A DNA stretch of 64,000 nucleotides. Source: Anisodus tanguticus (Eukaryota; Streptophyta; Magnoliopsida; Solanales; Solanaceae). The stretch spans positions 566,142 through 630,141 of the forward strand of contig CM067555.1 in assembly GCA_034509755.1 (NCBI GenBank), written 5' to 3'. Positions within the stretch are counted from its first letter, which is position 1. Each line of letters starts with the position of its first letter. The position numbers were made by a program, and so were the translations under genes. Of this stretch, positions 1 to 11,640 are shown one piece after another. The notes under the pieces were generated by a model. The model was not told the DNA's origin. It made no database searches and saw nothing but the letters and a program-made list of their open reading frames with translations.

Positions 1-350
1 AAATAGGAACAGAATTTGTATATAGTATCTTGCATGGAAAAGGATTGGGATGTAGTGTCTTTAAATATGGCTCAATGTAATAATGTAGATGCACAATTCA
101 ATAATATTTTTCTCTCATATTTCTCACATGGTATAAGAGCAGGACTCATTCCAATTTTCATTTTCGATGTTGGATCCCCATATTAAATTACCCATGCACC
201 AGATGTCCAGTCCTGAGTCCTAAGCGTAAGGGAGGGTATTAAGAGTCCCACAATTCGGCCCTTTAAGGTATGGGTGGTCTCTTTAATATGGCTTGGTTAA
301 TGCTCCTCATGAGCTAGCTTTTGGGGTTGAGTTAGACCTAAGAATCATTC
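1..350 (+). mobile_element. TRIM-like LTR retrotransposon remnant (LTR end, PBS, short internal part, LTR start)
   Basis: A probable LTR ends in CA at 127-128 and is followed at once by TGGTATAAGAGC (129-140), one mismatch from the primer binding site for initiator tRNA-Met. Only about 108 bp later a purine run (228-236) precedes a segment beginning TATTAAGAGTCCCACA. That segment and the text through about 350 (GAGCTAGCTTTTGGGGTTGAG) match the well-known start of many plant LTRs. An internal region holding little but PBS and purine tract is the TRIM layout. The left LTR runs off the window and the right one fades after 350, so its ends are not defined. Confidence 0.5.
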
Positions 351-477
351 TTTACAAAAATAAAATGGATGGAGTATTAGCAAAGGGAAAACAATAAAAA
401 ATGAAAAGATCGAGAACAATAGAGATAGAAGTCTTCCTTTACCTGATGATATGAAGGAATAATCACCTAAATCTATT

Positions 478-758
478 GCTCCCTCCGTCCCAATTATGTG
501 ATGGTGTTTACCTCCGTCCCAATTTATACGGTATTGTTTGACTAGGCACGGAGTTTTTTAAGAATGAAAGGAACATTTTTGAAATTTGTGGTTTAAAATA
601 AAGCCATAGATATTTATGTGGCTAAAAATCATCTCATTAAAGATAAAATGAAAATTTTAAAGTTAAATTGTTAAAAGTACTAATTATAGAAAGGTGTCAT
701 ACTTATTGGTACTAACTAAAACGGAAAGAGTGTCACATAAATTGGACGGGGGAATATC
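478..758. mobile_element. Stowaway-like MITE
   Basis: The left end reads CTCCCTCCGTCCCAA and the right end is its imperfect inverse (AATTGGACGGGGG), with AT-rich DNA between. This is the typical terminal sequence of Stowaway (Tc1/mariner-derived) MITEs of about 280 bp. The left end carries a second partial copy of the terminus (about 511-527), so it may be nested or internally duplicated. There is no coding capacity. Confidence 0.6.
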
Positions 759-1212
759 TAACTAGTAGATCATAATGACTATCTACGGTATCAAACAACT
801 AAACAACATTCATCGCCATCATCCGTTGTTTGAATAGGCCTATTTGGCAATCATTTTCTTATATCAAACCATCTTCATTTTTTAGGTCATTAATTCTTAA
901 TGTTGGTGCAATCCTAACATTTCCAATAACAAAAACTTCTCTTCAAACTTAATTCCCCTTCAGCTTTTTCCAATATTATCTTAGCTAATGGATAAAAAAA
1001 CTACGGATAAAAGGAATCAGCGAGGCCTCATCCTTTTCTTTCATTACCTTTCGCTCAATCTTGTTTGAACCCAAATATCCATGTGATTTGATACCTGCTA
1101 ATAAATTGACAATGAGCCTAAAATATCCCGTAATTTTCTTGGATGGCTCTATTCTTCTGAAGGATTGGAGTACGGGTAGCTTATTGGAGTAGGACAAGAG
1201 GCATGGGACATA
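759..1212. other. Intergenic, no gene seen
   Basis: AT-rich sequence without a convincing reading frame. A short minus-strand frame at 985-1296 crosses the left end of the solo LTR and matches no family I recognise. The last bases (1208-1212, ACATA) are the left target duplication of that LTR. Confidence 0.4.
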
Positions 1213-2468
1213 TGTTGGTACTCTATGGTACTTTATAAAGCAGTACGGGAAGTAAATAACTATTACAAGTATTCGAAAGGATAAACAAATATTCAATATT
1301 CAGAAATTGAATCTTGTTGAACAAATAGGTCAATCTTCAAAACTGCCGCAAGCTTGTTGTGTCTTGAATCTTGATAACCTGAAATCAAGAAACAACTAAA
1401 TCTGAATGGTTACAACGTTGTGTGTTGAGTCGAGTGATAGCCCTCTGTCCTTAAGACAAGATTGCCCCATATATATGCTTTTACGTTAGCGGGTAATAGT
1501 CTCCCAAGATAAAACAACACTTTAATATCAACGCTACAAAGCCAATAGGTTGAGCCTGACGAAGAAAACAAATATGAATCGACTTGCTGAAGATATGGAA
1601 TAGGAAGGAAGAGTTTCTCTTTACTCTTCTCTTTTGTCTCTGTGTATATAGTGTCTCTATTGTGTATATCTTGTGTATATGTGAGGGTTTGGTCACTGTT
1701 TTTCACTGAATTTCAATGACTGTTTCGAGCAGTTTTTGGCCACTGTTTTGTGCTGAATTTCTATCTGTTTTTCGTGTATTTCCAGTGACTGAATTGAGCC
1801 AAAGGAGGCTCAATATATAGCATGGAGGAGGGGCTGTACAACTGCCCAAAACATGATTGTTAATGTCCATTAGGAGGGCATTAAAACAGCCAAGTAATGG
1901 CTGTTAATGGCCATTGAAGGAGGCTGCTTAATGGACATGAATGAGGGTGAAAATGGAGGAGTTAATCAGCCAAATAATGGCTGGTTAATGCTCCATAAAA
2001 CAGTCCAACGGTAGGCAGAAAGTTTTAGTTCTCTGGTCCAAAAAGATAATATCAGAAAGTCCCCACAGCCAACAGCCCGTGACCCGACCGGACTGGCAGC
2101 GCGCGTGTGGGCTTAGCCTTGAACCCAAGCACATCTAGGTCCTCCCTCCTTTAAACACATGGAATACCCCTTGGGGTCCCAAACCCTTTACCACATTAGA
2201 GACTTATATAGAGAGTAATTCTTCTTATTCCCACCGATGTGGTAGATTTGTCTCACACCACATTTCCATGCCTCAAACACCTTACTTCGTGGACCAATAT
2301 CTCTTTCATTTCTCAACGAAATTTGACGATTCTTGGCCATACGGTCATCTACTCACTTCGTAGATCATGCATGTGTAAAGAGACAAAGCCTCCAACATGC
2401 GGAACACTAGTGTTTAATTCATCAAAGATGGGTGGACGCATCTCCCCGCCAAAGGCAAATTTCCAACA
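1213..2468 (-). mobile_element. Solo LTR of a copia element (same family as 3252-9843)
   Basis: It starts TGTTGG and ends CCAACA, and is flanked by the perfect 5-bp direct repeat ACATA (1208-1212 and 2469-2473). Over 1256 bp it is a diverged relative of the LTRs at 3252-4579 and 8589-9843, sharing blocks at both ends and in the middle. No internal region is present, so this is a solo LTR left by recombination between two LTRs. The strand follows the complete copy, whose integrase and RNase H read on the minus strand. Confidence 0.85.
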
Positions 2469-2473
2469 ACATA

Positions 2474-2545
2474 TATACTTAAAAAAGAAGGACAGCCTTG
2501 TGCACTAAGCTCTCGCTATGCGCGAAATCCAGGGAAGGGTCACAT
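2474..2545 (+). mobile_element. SINE head fragment (GTGCACTAAGCTC type)
   Basis: About 50 bp (2494-2540) match the 5' part of a retroposon also seen at 56038, 56108 and 58031, containing GCACTAAGCTCTCGCTATGC and a following GGGAAGGGT block. The 3' half is missing. An 11-bp repeat CATGGGACATA at 1202-1212 and 2543-2553 may be its target duplication, now split by the solo LTR. Confidence 0.45.
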
Positions 2546-2553
2546 GGGACATA

Positions 2554-3066
2554 AATAAGGAAAAAACACCTATTACTTTTATTTTTGTTGCTGTTTCCAA
2601 ACTTCTTCAGAAGATTTTTGTGATATTCAAGTAGTCTAAATTAAAAAAGATCGTCCCGAGTTTTTCTATGTTTTTTCTTGGAGTGTAAGTCGTGTCAGCT
2701 TGGGAAATTTAGTTGTGCCTATTATAATAGGTCACATATGTGTTTAAAGTTGGTCACTAGGACATTTGGGCCCAAGTTAGGTCAGTTCCATAGTCATTCA
2801 ATACTTCATTACTTTTCTTAATGATTATTCTCAAAAGACTTAAGTTATTTTAGAAGAATAATAAGACCCGAACTACGCTTGGTGTTCAAGTGCAAAAGGG
2901 TTGAGAGATACTCATTATCCCGAGTTCCAAGGCTACTATTGGTCCTAAGGGTTAAACAAGATGGATTTCAAGGTCATAGAAAGATAGACCTAAGTTATTT
3001 TTATATTTCACACCATTAATGTTGAAATTTGCACTTAGTTTTGTATGTCGATCAAGAAACAATTGG
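2554..3066. other. Non-coding stretch
   Basis: AT-rich sequence with no homologous frame or repeat that I can identify. It lies between the SINE fragment and LINE-derived sequence. Confidence 0.35.
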
Positions 3067-3251
3067 TGATTTTTTTTTGGGACAGAAGTTACTTTAATAA
3101 TACAAGCACCAAGATAGTGCAAATTACAAGATATACACAAGAAACACGACATTCCTTTAGCTAGGCAGGGAGCTCAAAAAGTTTAACATTTCATCACTTG
3201 GATGAGATTGTGTCTACTTCCCAAAAATCTTTTGTTGAAGGTAGACAAATA
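3067..3251 (+). mobile_element. L1-type LINE fragment, part left of the copia insertion
   Basis: The plus-strand frame at about 3165-3251 reads a reverse-transcriptase block ending SQKSFVEGRQI, a typical plant L1 RT motif region. The frame stops at 3251 because a copia element is inserted there, and it resumes at 9849 with LDADLVGNEV after the target duplication is removed. The start is uncertain: a T-rich stretch at 3071-3100 resembles the poly-A end of a separate LINE copy on the minus strand. Confidence 0.6.
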
Positions 3252-4579
3252 TGTTGGGAGTTTTTGCTCTATGGTACTTTATAAAGCAGGACGGGTAGTA
3301 TATAACTATTACAAGTATTCGAAAGGATAAACAAAGATTCAATAGTTCAACTAGTAATCTGAAAATTACAAGATAACCACAAAACTGAAATTACAATTTT
3401 GTTGAAAACGAAAAAATGGAAACTGGTTTATGCTGAGTCGAGTGTGGCACTCTGTCCTTAAGACAATATTGCCCCGTATGTATCCTTTATACGTCCTGGA
3501 CAATTTGTCTCCCAAGATAAAACAGCAATGGAACCCTTGAGCAAAGGAAACTCAAGAGCTACCGTGAAGAATATTGAGTAACGAAATGATGCTTGGAAGT
3601 TGTAGGAAGAAAACTGTTTTTTGTTGTGTATTTTCGTGAGCTTTATGAACTGTTATTTTTTCTGTTCTTTGTGGTGCTCAACAATGGTGTAAGGGTGTGT
3701 TTATATAGGTGAGGGAGGGGCTGGCGCCTCCATAATAGCCAAATAATGGCCATTATGGAGGTAGTAAAGTCACCAACATAAATGGTGAAAGAACCAACGG
3801 ATTTGGCCATTATAGGAGGAGTAATTCAGCCAAAATAAATGGTGAATTGAGTGCTTGACGTTTCTGTTTTGACCATCGAAATTCGAACTTCGGGGACCAA
3901 ACTGTACATCTTGAAACTTCGGGGACCAAAGCGTACATCTTGAAACACGGGACCAAACGGTACATCCGAAAGAATTTCGGTTCAAAGCTGTACATACGAA
4001 ACACGGGATCAAGCTGTACTTACGGCAAAGTTTTATGGCCCAAAAAGATAATATCAGAAGACCCACAGCCCACAGCCCACAGCCCACGACCCACGACCCA
4101 CGACCCACGACCCACGACCCGTGACCCGTGACCCGTGACCCGTGACCCGTGACCCGTGAACCCGTGAACCCGGAACCCGGAACCGGACGGGACGGGCGGG
4201 CGGCGGCGGCGCGCGTGTGGTCTTTCCTCGAACCGAAGCACATCTAGGTCCTCCCTCCTTTAAACACATGGGATACCCCTTGGGGTCCCAAACCCCAAAC
4301 CAATTTCGAATCTTATATACACAACAATTCTTTCTTCCTCTACCGATGAGGGAGAATTACACACAATACCACACTTTCCATGCTTCAAACACCTTACTTC
4401 GTGAACCAATATCTCTTTCATTTCTCAATGAAATTTGACGATTCTTGGCCCTACGGTTATCTACGTACTTAGTAGATCATGCATGTGTGAAGAACCGGAT
4501 TCTCCAACATACGTTACACTAGTGTTTAAGCCGTTAAAGTTGGTCGGTCGCAACTCCCGCCAAAGGCAAATTTCCAACA
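3252..4579 (-). repeat. Left LTR (3' LTR in element orientation)
   Basis: TGTTGG...CCAACA, with U3/R/U5 inferred only from position. It is 73 bp longer than its partner, mainly through a heptamer array at 4067-4160. A TATA-like CTATATAAAC reads on the minus strand around 3700, the expected direction for an element transcribed leftwards. Confidence 0.85.
4067..4160. repeat. Heptamer tandem array (CCCACAG / CCCACGA / CCCGTGA)
   Basis: About 13 heptamers in three successive variants lie inside the left LTR. The same place in the right LTR (9404-9445) holds only a few units. The array gives rise to spurious overlapping frames on both strands. Confidence 0.8.
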
Positions 4580-7500
4580 ATCCCCTCTTGAAAGAGATTT
4601 TGGCGCACTCACATGGTGTCTTTTCATTTCCAGCAATATTTCGGCGGACCGATGTTGCATAAGGAGAGGTAGCCTCGGCTTTGAACCTTCCATAGTTGAA
4701 TACCATCGGACTTACTTACTTGCGCGGTGAACGTGATGTCTTGAACCGTCGGTGTTTAGTGTAAGCCAAGACAACGGTACCAACACAACAAATTCCCTTA
4801 CTCTCTTCTTCGTAATGTTTTGTCCGTTTTGGCCATGGACAACGTCTTGGATTCTTAAGTGCGTTCAATTTGAGGTGGCCCGTCCTCGCACTTAAATAGG
4901 TGGTCTCCTACAAGGTATCTGCTATACCCCACTTCACAAGTGTTAGGAACCATTAAAAGTTTCCCAAAGACCTAACCTGTTGTTGAGGATCATTACGAGT
5001 TTTGAAAACTTAACCTTTACCCATACTTTGCGAGATAGCACTTAACGTCTATCGCGGGAACGGCTTTGGATTTGGTGTTTCTTTTCGAAATCACTATCCG
5101 AAGTGCTCATGCTTCCACCGAAGCGATCAACTGAACCTTTACAACTTAGTTTTCCCATTGAACCAAATTCGGGATCTCCGGTTCGTAAGGTTGGGTTTCC
5201 TTGTATTGGTCCGTATATTTTGGGTTTTAAGCCCATTCCCCTAGACAAAGAGAACACTTGATCTCTCCGGGTAGTCCCTTAGTTTGTAAACAAGGAAGTG
5301 ACACCGTGATGATCAAGCGCCATACGGTCTTATGTCTCCGACAGATCTGACGGATATGTCCCGACGCCGTCATCCGTGTCCTTCCTAAAGCCGACCGGCT
5401 AGCCACAAGTGTAGAATTGCTTTGAAGGCACGGGTTTCTCCCAATAAGGGACGTCCTCTAATGAGTCATGAAGTTACTCAACTTCTTTCATGCTTTGTAT
5501 AAAGCGATAAACTCCGATACCATCATGAATCGGTCGATGCAAGTTTGCTTAGAGGATTTTCCAAGAACCACCATACACATTTACTTGTGGCTTTGGTGTT
5601 CTTCGGATCCGATGTCCGGTTTGCATCTTGTGTTCTCTCGAACCATTGGACATCCAGAATACTATAATCCGTAGATAAGCGAATAATTCGGATATCGTCA
5701 TATCCGACTTAACGCCTTCTATTGATCATGTATTAAGATCATCGGTGAACCTTAGTTCAAGCGATCGTTTGTTGGACGATACCGGGTCGGTTGTAGTGTG
5801 TACAATACATTGAACTACACGTGACACGAGCATATCGCTCATTGTCTATGGGTGCACCATGATTCCAATCGGTTCTATGATTCATATCCATTGGTGGCTT
5901 CAACGAGACCGTCAACTATTGACCGGTCCGTTAGATGTCTTAGAAATTCAATTCCTAAGAAGTCATTTGTGATACACATATCTTTCATATCGAGACTTTG
6001 TTTCAATATGATTTTCACTCTCGAGCACCGTTGGTTTTCCAACTGTTGGCTTTCTAACTTCGAGCCAATGTTTCGTGGTCGATTCATTGTTTCTGTTTTA
6101 TACGAGACTTTCGGGACTAAAATGTAAACATTTCGGGGACCAAAATGAAAGTTCGGGAAGAAGCACAACAGATTCAAAGCAAACCAATTCGATCCTCTTC
6201 TTCCAACTCTCCGGTTGGGAAGGTACATTTCAACACCCATGCCATGTAAGATTACAATGGCCCTGGATGTGAAGCTACTCACATGGGAGCACTTTTTACA
6301 ACCCAAAGGTTCTTTTCCCGGAGGAAGATTAACTATTACACACGTATGGTTCTATATATGGAATCTATTTCTCCTTTACCTTCTTTCCAAAGCGGCGCTT
6401 TTGGAGATAACAATTATTTGTTAATTGTCCATGGTTCGTTCTCAACCATACAAGCTAGAAGGACTGGAACAAGTCTTTGTCCCCTCTTTGCTCCGTCTTG
6501 GTTCAACATCTAGAATCCACGAGTTCTGCAGATCCGGAATATTAAGTTCGGATAGACAACAACTTTCGAGTCATGAAGATACGGAACGTCTAGTTCGGAC
6601 GATCGAGCCCTCGCGGGTTCTTGTTAACCTTGAGCAATTACTCCTTTTCCTTTTCCAAGGAAAGTTATCTCTAAAGAATTCGCATTCTTTGACGCCAAGA
6701 GGCGATCAACACTCTCGTTATTTGCGAGATCCGGTGGATATGCAATCTACGATCTTAGGTCGAACTTGACTGTTTCGGTAGCCCATCTTTTACCAAGTTA
6801 CCCCTCATAATTTGGGCGTACGACTTCGTGCTTGGCTAACACCGTTAGGCGAGGTGAGAAATGAACATTCGTTTAATGAACGATGCTTCACATTCTCCCC
6901 CTCTATCACTACGAATTTCTCAATCCGTAGGCTTAGTTGATTTTCAACTTCGCTTTGTAGGCTTCAACAACTTCATCTTTGCTTTTCAATAAACAAAGGA
7001 TTCCATACGTTGTACCATCATCAATGAAGATCACAACGTACTTGTCTCCCCCTCTATTTTGTATAAACTTCAAATCACCCAAGTAGGTGTGACTAAGTTC
7101 TAGAGGAGCGGTGCTTCTTTCGCTATTCCCTTGACGGAATTTGGAAAGGTGATTTTGCCTCTTCGTCTACCTCACATTCATTTTGAGGGTTTATGTCGAC
7201 GTAGGCAACAATCTCAACATCATTAGCTTTTGAATGACTTGCTATTTAACGTGTCTTAATCTATGATGTCATAGATGCACGGATTACAATATATCATTCA
7301 TTTAGCTATAGACATATTGTACCACTGTTAGTTATTACGGACCTATTGGACTAGTCTCAAATCAGATTTGACCAACAACGTCCTTTAACCAAGTTAGGAA
7401 CATGTATCACCTCTTTTAGAGTGATCTCATTCCTTGAAGTCCTATTGAGGACAACCTATCCAGCCCTTTGATTTTAGAGGTGGCGTTGCTTCACATGAAC

Positions 7501-8588
7501 AACCTTTTGCCGTGGTTAGGGCGTAACCGGATCATATGAGATCTCGATACTCGGGTCCACTCTAGTTGCTTTGGCAGACTGAGTGTCCAATTTCTTTACT
7601 GCCTTTTCTTTAGGCCTTCAGATCATTTAAGACCTGGAAACTGTGGCCCACCTTACTAGGTGTCCATTATTTTTCCTATGAAATGAATTTTTGGCACCAC
7701 TCCGATCGCCGGAGGCTTTATATGACCGAGTGTCCAATATCATCATATCAAAGGAATTTTGGCCCACTCGGTCGCCGGAAGCTTTGTATGACCGAGTGTC
7801 CAATATCATCCTATCAAAGGAATTTTGGCCCACTCCGGTCGCCGGAGGCTTTATGTGACCGAGTGTCCAATATCATCCTATGAAGGATCTTTCGCCAAAT
7901 AGTATGACGAGCTCAACGTCTTTAGCTTTTAGTCTTCTTCCGTTATGATTGGTGCCCGAGATAATTCTTGGCGCTTACTTAAGAGTGGTAACGAGTTTTC
8001 GCACGTCGTGGATCTTACTCCCTCGTATGTGCGAACATACTTTACACACTTTAGTAATTACACTTAAAAGAACGGATCTTCTTAAGTCATTTACAAAATC
8101 CAATCTTTAAACGGAAAAGAAGATGAGATTAAACTTCGATTTGTTAAAGCATAAGGAATATAAATTATTTTCATATTCCTCCTTACTTTAATCCATTTTT
8201 AATCGACATAATTTAATCTTTATTCTTGACAAGTAAGAAAAACTACTTATCCCAATTTCGGATTCTGGCTCACTTCAGTCACTTCATCAGACTGAGTGTC
8301 CATTTCCTTCTCACCATTATTCGGATCCTTTGTCTAGGACAGATATAGGCCTTCTGCTACAAGATGGAATAACATCTTCACTCTTCTCCTCTTGTCCCGT
8401 TGACATCCTCGAGGCTCTCGTGAGCGCTTGTTCCCACCGATCTTTGTAGCGGTGAGACCATGAACACGTTCATCATCATCACTCTCTTCTACCGAGAAAA
8501 CCATTTCCATATCCAGATTTGGTCACACAACTTTTGACCGACATCTTTCGAACACTAATAGTAATACAATACGATATTGTCTTAAGAT
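4580..8588 (-). pseudogene. Decayed copia gag-pol internal region
   Basis: Minus-strand translation gives recognisable copia pieces in the correct order but no intact frame. Integrase core similarity is at about 7190-6930, RT-like text (SRVKIILKQSLDMKDM) at about 6060-5990, RNase H-like text (DVPYWEKPVPS) at about 5450-5415, and the C-terminal RDQVFSLSRGMGLKPKIYG block at about 5270-5200. A normal copia pol encodes about 1300 residues in one frame; here no frame exceeds about 143. The right part (7900-8588) should be gag, but I cannot recognise it. Confidence 0.65.
7683..7885. repeat. 66-bp tandem repeat, about 3 copies
   Basis: The unit, which contains GGCCCACTCGGTCGCCGGAG and CCGAGTGTCCAATATCATC, repeats with a 66-bp period and few substitutions. 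The period is a multiple of three, so the minus frame stays open and yields a repeated peptide (ILDTRSYKASGDR). Confidence 0.8.
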
Positions 8589-9843
8589 TGTTGGGAGTTT
8601 TTGCTCTATGGTACTTTATAAAGCAAAGACGGGTAGTATATAACTATTACAAGTATTCGAAAGGATAAACAAAGATTCAATAGTTCAACTAGTAATCTGA
8701 AAATTACAAGATAACCACAAAAGCGAAATTACAATTTTGTTGAAAACGAAAAAATGGAAAGCTGGTTTATCTTTGAGTCGAGTGTGGCACTCTGTCCTTA
8801 AGACAATATTGCCCCGTATGTATCCTTTATACGTCTGGACAATTTGTCTCCCAAGATAAAACAGCAATGGAACCCTTGAGCAAAGGAAACTCAAGAGCTA
8901 CCGTGAAGAATATTGAGTAACGAAATGATGCTTGGAAGTTGTAGGAAGAAAACTGTTTTTGTTGTGTATTTTCGTGAGCTTTATGAACTGTTATTTTTCT
9001 GTTCTTTGTGGTGCTCAACAATGGTGTAAGGGTGTGTTTATATAGGTGAGGGAGGGGCTGAAAAGCGCCTCCATAATAGCCAAATAATGGCCATTATGGA
9101 GGTAGTAAAGTCACCAACATAAATGGTGAAAGAACCAACGGATTTGGCCATTATAGGAGGAGTAATTCAGCCAAAATAAATGGGTGAATTGAGTGCTTGA
9201 CGTTTCTGTTTTGACCATCGAAATTCGAACTTCGGGGACCAAAGCCGTACATCTTGAAACTTCGGGGACCAAAGCGTACATCTTGAAACTTCGGGACCAA
9301 ACAAGACATCCGAAAGAATTCGGTTCAAGCGTACATCGAAACTTCGGGATCAAGCGTACTTCGGCAAAGTTTTTCGGCCCAAAAAGATAATATCGAAGAC
9401 CGCAGACCCACGACCCGACCCGTGACCGTGACCCGTGACCGTGAACCGGAGCCGGACGGGCGGGCGGCGGCGGCGCGCGTGTGGTCTTTCCTCGAACCGA
9501 AGCACATCTAGGTCCTCCCTCCTTTAAACACATGGGATACCCCTTGGGGTCCCAAACCCCAAACCAATTTCGAATCTTATATACACAACAATTCTTTCTT
9601 CCTCTACCGATGAGGGAGAATTACACACAATACCACACTTTCCATGCTTCAAACACCTTACTTCGTGAACCAATATCTCTTTCATTTCTCAATGAAATTT
9701 GACGATTCTTGGCCCTACGGTTATCTACGTACTTAGTAGATCATGCATGTGTGAAGAACCGGATTCTCCAACATACGTTACACTAGTGTTTAAGCCGTTA
9801 AAGTTGGTCGGTCGCAACTCCCGCCAAAGGCAAATTTCCAACA
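8589..9843 (-). repeat. Right LTR (5' LTR in element orientation)
   Basis: The partner of 3252-4579, with the same TGTTGG/CCAACA ends. It carries small indels and a contracted heptamer block. The right flank is AAATA, matching the left flank of the other LTR. Confidence 0.85.
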
Positions 9844-11003
9844 AAATACTGGATGCAGATTTGGTGGGTAATGAAGTAATAGATTCTAGAAGAACGCAAG
9901 GAATGCAAATTCGATCTTGAGAAGGCATATCACCATGTGAGCGGGAGTTTCTTGATTTCATAATGATGAAGATGGGTTTCGGAATTGGATGGAGAAAGTG
10001 GATGAAAATCTATATTTCTACGGTGATGTACTCAGTTCATGTGAATTTTTTCCTAGTTCGAGAGGCTCGTGATGGGTGGATATTTAAGGAGTTTCGATGT
10101 CACGATTGGAGTACTTGGCAACATGCGGGTTTCACATTTATTGTTCGCGGATGACACCTTGGTGTTTTGTGATGTAGACAAGACTCGGTTGTAATATTTA
10201 GGACACATGCTAACATGGTTTTAGGTGGTGTTTGGTCATAAGATTAATCTCAGTGCAAGATCATACCAATCGGAGATGTGGAGGACGTTGAGGCTCTGAC
10301 ACAAGTTCTAAATTGCAAGGTCGCGACTCTTTCCACTACCCACCTGAGCTTGCCACTAGGTGCGTCAAACAAGGACCAAGCAACATGGAATCCGGTACTT
10401 TCAAGAGTGGAGAAGAGGCTTGCAATTTGGCAGAAAAGATATGTATCTAAATGTGGAAAGAAAGTGCTTATCAAGATCATTTTATCGAGCATCCCCACAT
10501 ATATTATGTCTTTGTTCACAGACGGGGCAAGAAAGTTTCACTTGGTGTGGTGGAAGCGTGTTATGTCTCCTAAATGTCGGGGCAGGTTTGGTGTTAAAGA
10601 TATGAGGGTGTTCAATAAGGCCTTATTAGGAAAATGATTACGGCAATTCAGGACGGAAGAACATTCTTTTTGGAGGGAGATGATAACAGAAAAGTACAAG
10701 GTCTTAGAAGTGGCTTGGAGGTCAAAATATAACTAGGCCATATGGATGTGGGTTATGGAGAAACATTTTGAAAGGATGGGAAGACTTTAGCGGATACATG
10801 TCTTTCAGGGTAGGGGATGGGAAGAGGGTAAATTTTTTGGGGCACAAGTGCGCATACAATATTTTGAAACTTACATTTCCAAAAATTTACAGAATTTCAT
10901 ATCAAAAGGGGTTGATAGTCCAACGAGTCCGAAGATACAAAATGGAGAAGTTTTTTAGGGATTTGAGATTTACGAGGAACTTTCAGGACTGGAAAATAGC
11001 ATA
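9844..11003 (+). mobile_element. L1-type LINE RT and C-terminal region, right of the copia insertion
   Basis: This continues the RT frame interrupted at 3251: LDADLVGNEVIDSRR at 9849-9893. The catalytic FADD reads at 10144-10155 (HLLFADDTLVFCD) in another frame. The RT thumb region follows at 10310-10520 (LPLGASNKDQ, KVLIKIILSSIPTY), and a C-terminal block at 10768-11003 (GWEDFSGYMSFRVGDG) is typical of plant L1 proteins. Several frameshifts and stops separate these pieces, so the element is dead. The endonuclease is absent, as in a 5'-truncated copy. Confidence 0.75.
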
Positions 11004-11640
11004 ATTCCAAAACCTATTGCTTCACAAACAAGGAACATGGAATTTAAAATGACATTTACTAACAATACCATTATAAAGGAATTTGATAATCATGGACGAA
11101 GCTAGGGTACCGGAAGAGAATTTATCTGAACCCTCTTCGCTTAAAAACTACACTGAATAGATAAGGTCGAACTTATTTTTTAAGTATATATAGTAGATGT
11201 TTGAATTTCTTTGAATTCTTTATATTTTGAATCTCCTTAGTGAAAATCCCGGTGACAATGACATTTACCCAAAAAAACTCAAATACTCACTAACATTAAA
11301 TTTAATTTGTTCTTCGGGTTTTCTTATTTTATGAAATTTTACGCTTTCACCGATTGATGCCACAAAATAGATATTGAAATTTTATATAAATTTGTGATAA
11401 TTTTCAATGAATTTGTGTGGATTGCTTGTGCAACATTTCTAACGGATCTACAAATTCAAGTAGGAAGCTTATTTGGTAACTGTATAGGAATAATATAATT
11501 TTAACCATCATATGATATTGTATTTAGATTTGGTGTAAATACGTATATTTAATTCAGTTTTGGATTATGTTATTAATTTCATAGTTTCAAATAAAATTAT
11601 GTACGACATGACTCGGCAAACACGTGCAAATTATGTATTT
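11004..11640. other. AT-rich spacer, nothing recognised
   Basis: No frame, repeat or splice-bounded exon could be supported. It separates the LINE from the second copia element, whose 5' LTR should lie here but is not visible. Confidence 0.4.

Larger units (their letters stand above)
3252..9843 (-). mobile_element. Ty1/copia LTR retrotransposon, decayed, complete with LTRs and target duplication
   Basis: Two direct repeats of 1328 bp (3252-4579) and 1255 bp (8589-9843) begin TGTTGG and end CCAACA. The host repeat AAATA stands at 3247-3251 and again at 9844-9848. The internal region reads as copia pol on the minus strand, from right to left: integrase at about 7190-6930 (DLKFIQNRGGDKYVVIFIDD), an RT trace near 5950-6100, and RNase H through the C-terminus at about 5460-5180 (EDVPYWEKPVPS, then SRGMGLKP). 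All domains are broken by stops and frameshifts. I could not find a primer binding site next to the right LTR. A 66-bp tandem repeat lies at 7683-7885. Confidence 0.85.

Noticed and set aside
3770..4269. Overlapping minus-strand frames of 64-157 codons rich in Gly-Ser-Arg-Val-Thr repeats
   Set aside because: They come from the heptamer array in the left LTR read in several frames. No coding signature; LTRs do not encode proteins here.
10250..10637. Host gene at 10250-10637 on either strand
   Set aside because: The plus frame is the RT thumb of an L1 LINE, and the minus frame is its shadow.
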